From Gammaproteobacteria bacterium (GTDB lineage Bacteria > Pseudomonadota > Gammaproteobacteria > Steroidobacterales > Woeseiaceae): 8,641 bases of DNA. The stretch lies in assembly GCA_029881015.1 (NCBI GenBank), contig JAOUNK010000133.1:1-8641 (forward strand), in the 5' to 3' direction. This document shows positions 6,967 through 8,641 of the stretch, piece by piece (positions within the stretch are counted from its first letter, which is position 1; every line of letters starts with the position of its first letter). A program made the translations under genes and the position numbers. A model generated the notes under the pieces. The model was not told where the DNA came from. It worked only from the letters and a program-made list of their open reading frames with translations, and searched no databases.

Positions 6967-8157
6967 TCAGGACCCTTCCACCAAACGCCCCGACGCCTGG
7001 AGTACGTGCGGTGCGACCGCGGGCCGGTCGGCCGGCAGCACAGTGCCGTCGGGCAGGAAGATGAGGCCCGGCTCGCCAAAGTCCTCGAAGGACAGGCCGC
7101 GCACCAGGTTGAGCGCGCGCTGCTGCAGATCGATGCTCGGGCCGTCAGGTCGTCGCTGAACGGTCGAGACGATCTTGCCCTCGATAAACTTTCCGTCGCC
7201 ATCCAGCGTCGTCGTGAGGATCGGGGCGACACCTTTGATACCGGCGACACTGATTCCATAGTAGGTTGCGAAATTACCCAGGCTGTAGGCGATCAGCCTT
7301 TCTTTATAGCGTTCCATGCCGCGCACGACGTGCGGCCCGTGCCCGATGACGAGATCGGCACCGGCATCGACGACACCTCGTGCGAACCAGACGACGTCAC
7401 CGCGCGGTTCGCCGTAGTACTCCTCTTCCGCAAACGGCACGCGCGTCACGTCCGCGCCCTCCGCACCGCCATGAAACGACACAATAACGATGTCATGTGT
7501 TGCCGCGAACTCAGCCACCGTCGTGAACGCGAGTTCGTAGTCGAGCAGCATGTTCGAATTCCTGGTGACGGCATAGGCGAGAACGGCAACTTTCAGCCCG
7601 TTGCGTTCGAAGCTCGCAAAATCATCGACCCGGCCCGTGTGGTACATGCCAGTCGCCGCGATCGCCTCCATGCTGGCCGTGCGCCCTTCTTCGCCGAAGT
7701 CGCGTGCATGATTGTTGGCGAGACTCAGCACGTCGAACCCGGCATCGCGGTAATGTTGTGCGTAGCGTGTCGGCGAGCGGAACAGGTAGCAGGCGTTCGG
7801 GTTGCTGCACTTCTTGCCGGGCTCGCCGCCATCGAGCAACACGCCCTCCAGGTTGCCGAAAGCGATATCGGCAGCCGCAAGCGTCGGCGCGACATGCGCG
7901 AGAAAGCCCGCGCCATCGTCATCGGGCAGGTGGTTCCTCGGGTAGTCCGTCCCGATCATCATGTCGCCCACCGAGGCGATGCTGATGCGCAACGCCGACT
8001 TGTCGGGCTCGGGCGGTGGCAGAGGCGGCGCCGCTTCCACGGGTACCACAACCGGCGCGCTTTCAGGGGCTGGCGCAGGGACGGGTGCCGGCGGTGTGGC
8101 ACAGGCCGCCAGCATCGACAGCACGAGCAGGCAGGAGAGAGTGCGTGCGCTAGTCAC
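6967..8157 (-). CDS. CapA (PGA_cap) family lipoprotein
   Basis: A 396-residue exported protein with the metallophosphoesterase-like fold named after the poly-gamma-glutamate capsule protein CapA. From a GTG start at 8157 the N-terminus is a lipoprotein signal (TSARTLSCLLVLSMLAAC) with lipobox LAAC and lipidated Cys19. A Pro/Ala/Val-rich tether spans about 20-53 and the domain starts near 57. Family motifs are visible: VGDMMIG (Asp65), GNLEG (Asn102, Glu104), SLANNHARDFG (Asn148, Asn149, His150), SFHGG (His229), GHGPH (His273, His276) and AYSLGNF (Asn295). In-frame ATGs at 8178 and 8193 would put an acidic, hydrophobic leader before the signal, so I prefer GTG, although none has a good ribosome binding site. 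The GTG overlaps the stop of the SPOR gene by 8 bases. No poly-glutamate synthesis gene is in view. The substrate is unknown; an envelope role is inferred. Confidence 0.9.
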   Translation of the reverse strand: MTSARTLSCLLVLSMLAACATPPAPVPAPAPESAPVVVPVEAAPPLPPPEPDKSALRISIASVGDMMIGTDYPRNHLPDDDGAGFLAHVAPTLAAADIAFGNLEGVLLDGGEPGKKCSNPNACYLFRSPTRYAQHYRDAGFDVLSLANNHARDFGEEGRTASMEAIAATGMYHTGRVDDFASFERNGLKVAVLAYAVTRNSNMLLDYELAFTTVAEFAATHDIVIVSFHGGAEGADVTRVPFAEEEYYGEPRGDVVWFARGVVDAGADLVIGHGPHVVRGMERYKERLIAYSLGNFATYYGISVAGIKGVAPILTTTLDGDGKFIEGKIVSTVQRRPDGPSIDLQQRALNLVRGLSFEDFGEPGLIFLPDGTVLPADRPAVAPHVLQASGRLVEGS

Positions 8158-8641
8158 TGAGTCGTATACGAAGAACATCGATCTTGGCTGCATGCAGGCG
8201 ACTACGCAGCAGGTTCAGCTCGTCGAGGTCGTCGGTGGGGCCGACATACACGCGGTGGTAGTTGCGGTCGTTGACCTTGACGCGCTGCGTAATCGACTCG
8301 ATGCCGTGCAGCGCGAGTTCGGCGCGGCGGCGGTCGGCGTCAGCGCTGGTCGAGAAGGACCCGGCCTGCAGGACATAAAGACCCGGTTCAACGACCGCCT
8401 CGGGCGGTGCACTGGTCTCGGTTTCCGGTGGCTCCTCGGGAGTGACGACTTCGACATTGGGCAGGATGTCGTAGAACGTGAAGCGCCGCTCCTTTTCTTC
8501 TTTGGGCTCGCTTGCAGCCGGCGGCTCTGCCGCGTTCTCGCCATTGTCGTCGAGCGCGCTTTGCATGCTCGCGGGCGTGGCGGCCGTTTCGAGCGCGGCC
8601 GGTTGCGGGCGGCGGTCCTTGACATACACGGCGACGGCGAC
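8150..8641 (-). CDS. SPOR-domain membrane protein, 5' end cut by window edge
   Basis: The C-terminal 163 residues of a cell-envelope protein whose start lies beyond the right edge; the frame stays open to base 8641. The first visible residues (VAVAVYVKDRRP) look like the end of a transmembrane segment with a charged flank. The first possible start (GTG at 8629) would fall inside that segment, so it is not the true start. A low-complexity Ala/Pro/Glu-rich periplasmic linker follows, holding the segment RRFTFYDILPNVEVVTPE. That segment resembles the (R)FxFYxxLPxxEV motif seen in FtsN-like SPOR proteins. The last ~78 residues are a SPOR domain (GLYVLQAGSFSTSADADR to the end). SPOR domains bind glycan strands lacking stem peptides and bring proteins to the division septum. 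It is the upstream gene of a pair with the CapA-family lipoprotein. Proteins of this type often follow argS, which cannot be checked here. Confidence 0.9.
   Translation of the reverse strand, partial: VAVAVYVKDRRPQPAALETAATPASMQSALDDNGENAAEPPAASEPKEEKERRFTFYDILPNVEVVTPEEPPETETSAPPEAVVEPGLYVLQAGSFSTSADADRRRAELALHGIESITQRVKVNDRNYHRVYVGPTDDLDELNLLRSRLHAAKIDVLRIRLSD

Noticed and set aside
7023..7036. A GC-rich hairpin (GCCGG, 4-base loop, CCGGC) about 70 bases after the ntrX stop, considered as a terminator
   Set aside because: The stem has only 5 pairs, no T-tract follows on either strand, and it lies within the CapA-family coding sequence.
7006..8160. A 384-codon open frame on the plus strand opposite the CapA-family gene
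   Set aside because: It mirrors the codon pattern of the minus-strand gene, whose signal peptide and family motifs are clear. The plus-strand translation is Arg/His/Ala-rich without domain signatures.

Overview
The window is a stretch of GC-rich chromosome from a gammaproteobacterium. The protein sequences and the def-fmt-rsmB order fit that class. The DUF4390-NtrY-NtrX genes behind rsmB suggest the Xanthomonadales/Steroidobacterales/Woeseiales side rather than an enteric, where trkA follows rsmB; this narrower placement is an inference. Coding density is very high and base composition looks even throughout. I see no mobile element, CRISPR array, rRNA, tRNA or convincing promoter or terminator, and no gap longer than 27 bases between genes.

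Plus strand, 1-6953: six tightly packed genes that look like one transcription unit. First come three translation genes: the 3' part of def (peptide deformylase, cut by the left edge), fmt (Met-tRNA formyltransferase) and rsmB (16S rRNA m5C967 methyltransferase). Fmt adds and Def removes the N-terminal formyl group of new proteins; RsmB modifies the ribosome. Then come a small exported DUF4390 protein and a two-component pair, the membrane histidine kinase NtrY and the response regulator NtrX. Junctions are 27 bp, 2 bp, 8 bp, a 19-bp overlap and a 4-bp ATGA overlap.

Minus strand, 8641-6967: two genes convergent with ntrX. A SPOR-domain membrane protein, cut by the right edge, is followed with an 8-bp overlap by a lipoprotein of the CapA (PGA_cap, metallophosphoesterase-like) family. 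Both should act in the cell envelope. The convergent stops are 13 bp apart.

Most of the window is ordinary housekeeping sequence. The point most worth a second look is NtrX. Its receiver and Fis-type DNA-binding domains look intact, but the central AAA+ domain has lost the sigma-54 contact loop, the Walker A lysine, the sensor I asparagine and one of two arginine-finger positions. It is probably a phosphorylation-controlled DNA-binding protein and not a sigma-54 activator. The second point is the exported DUF4390 protein overlapping the kinase gene, a plausible periplasmic partner of NtrY. I found no clearly new multi-gene system.
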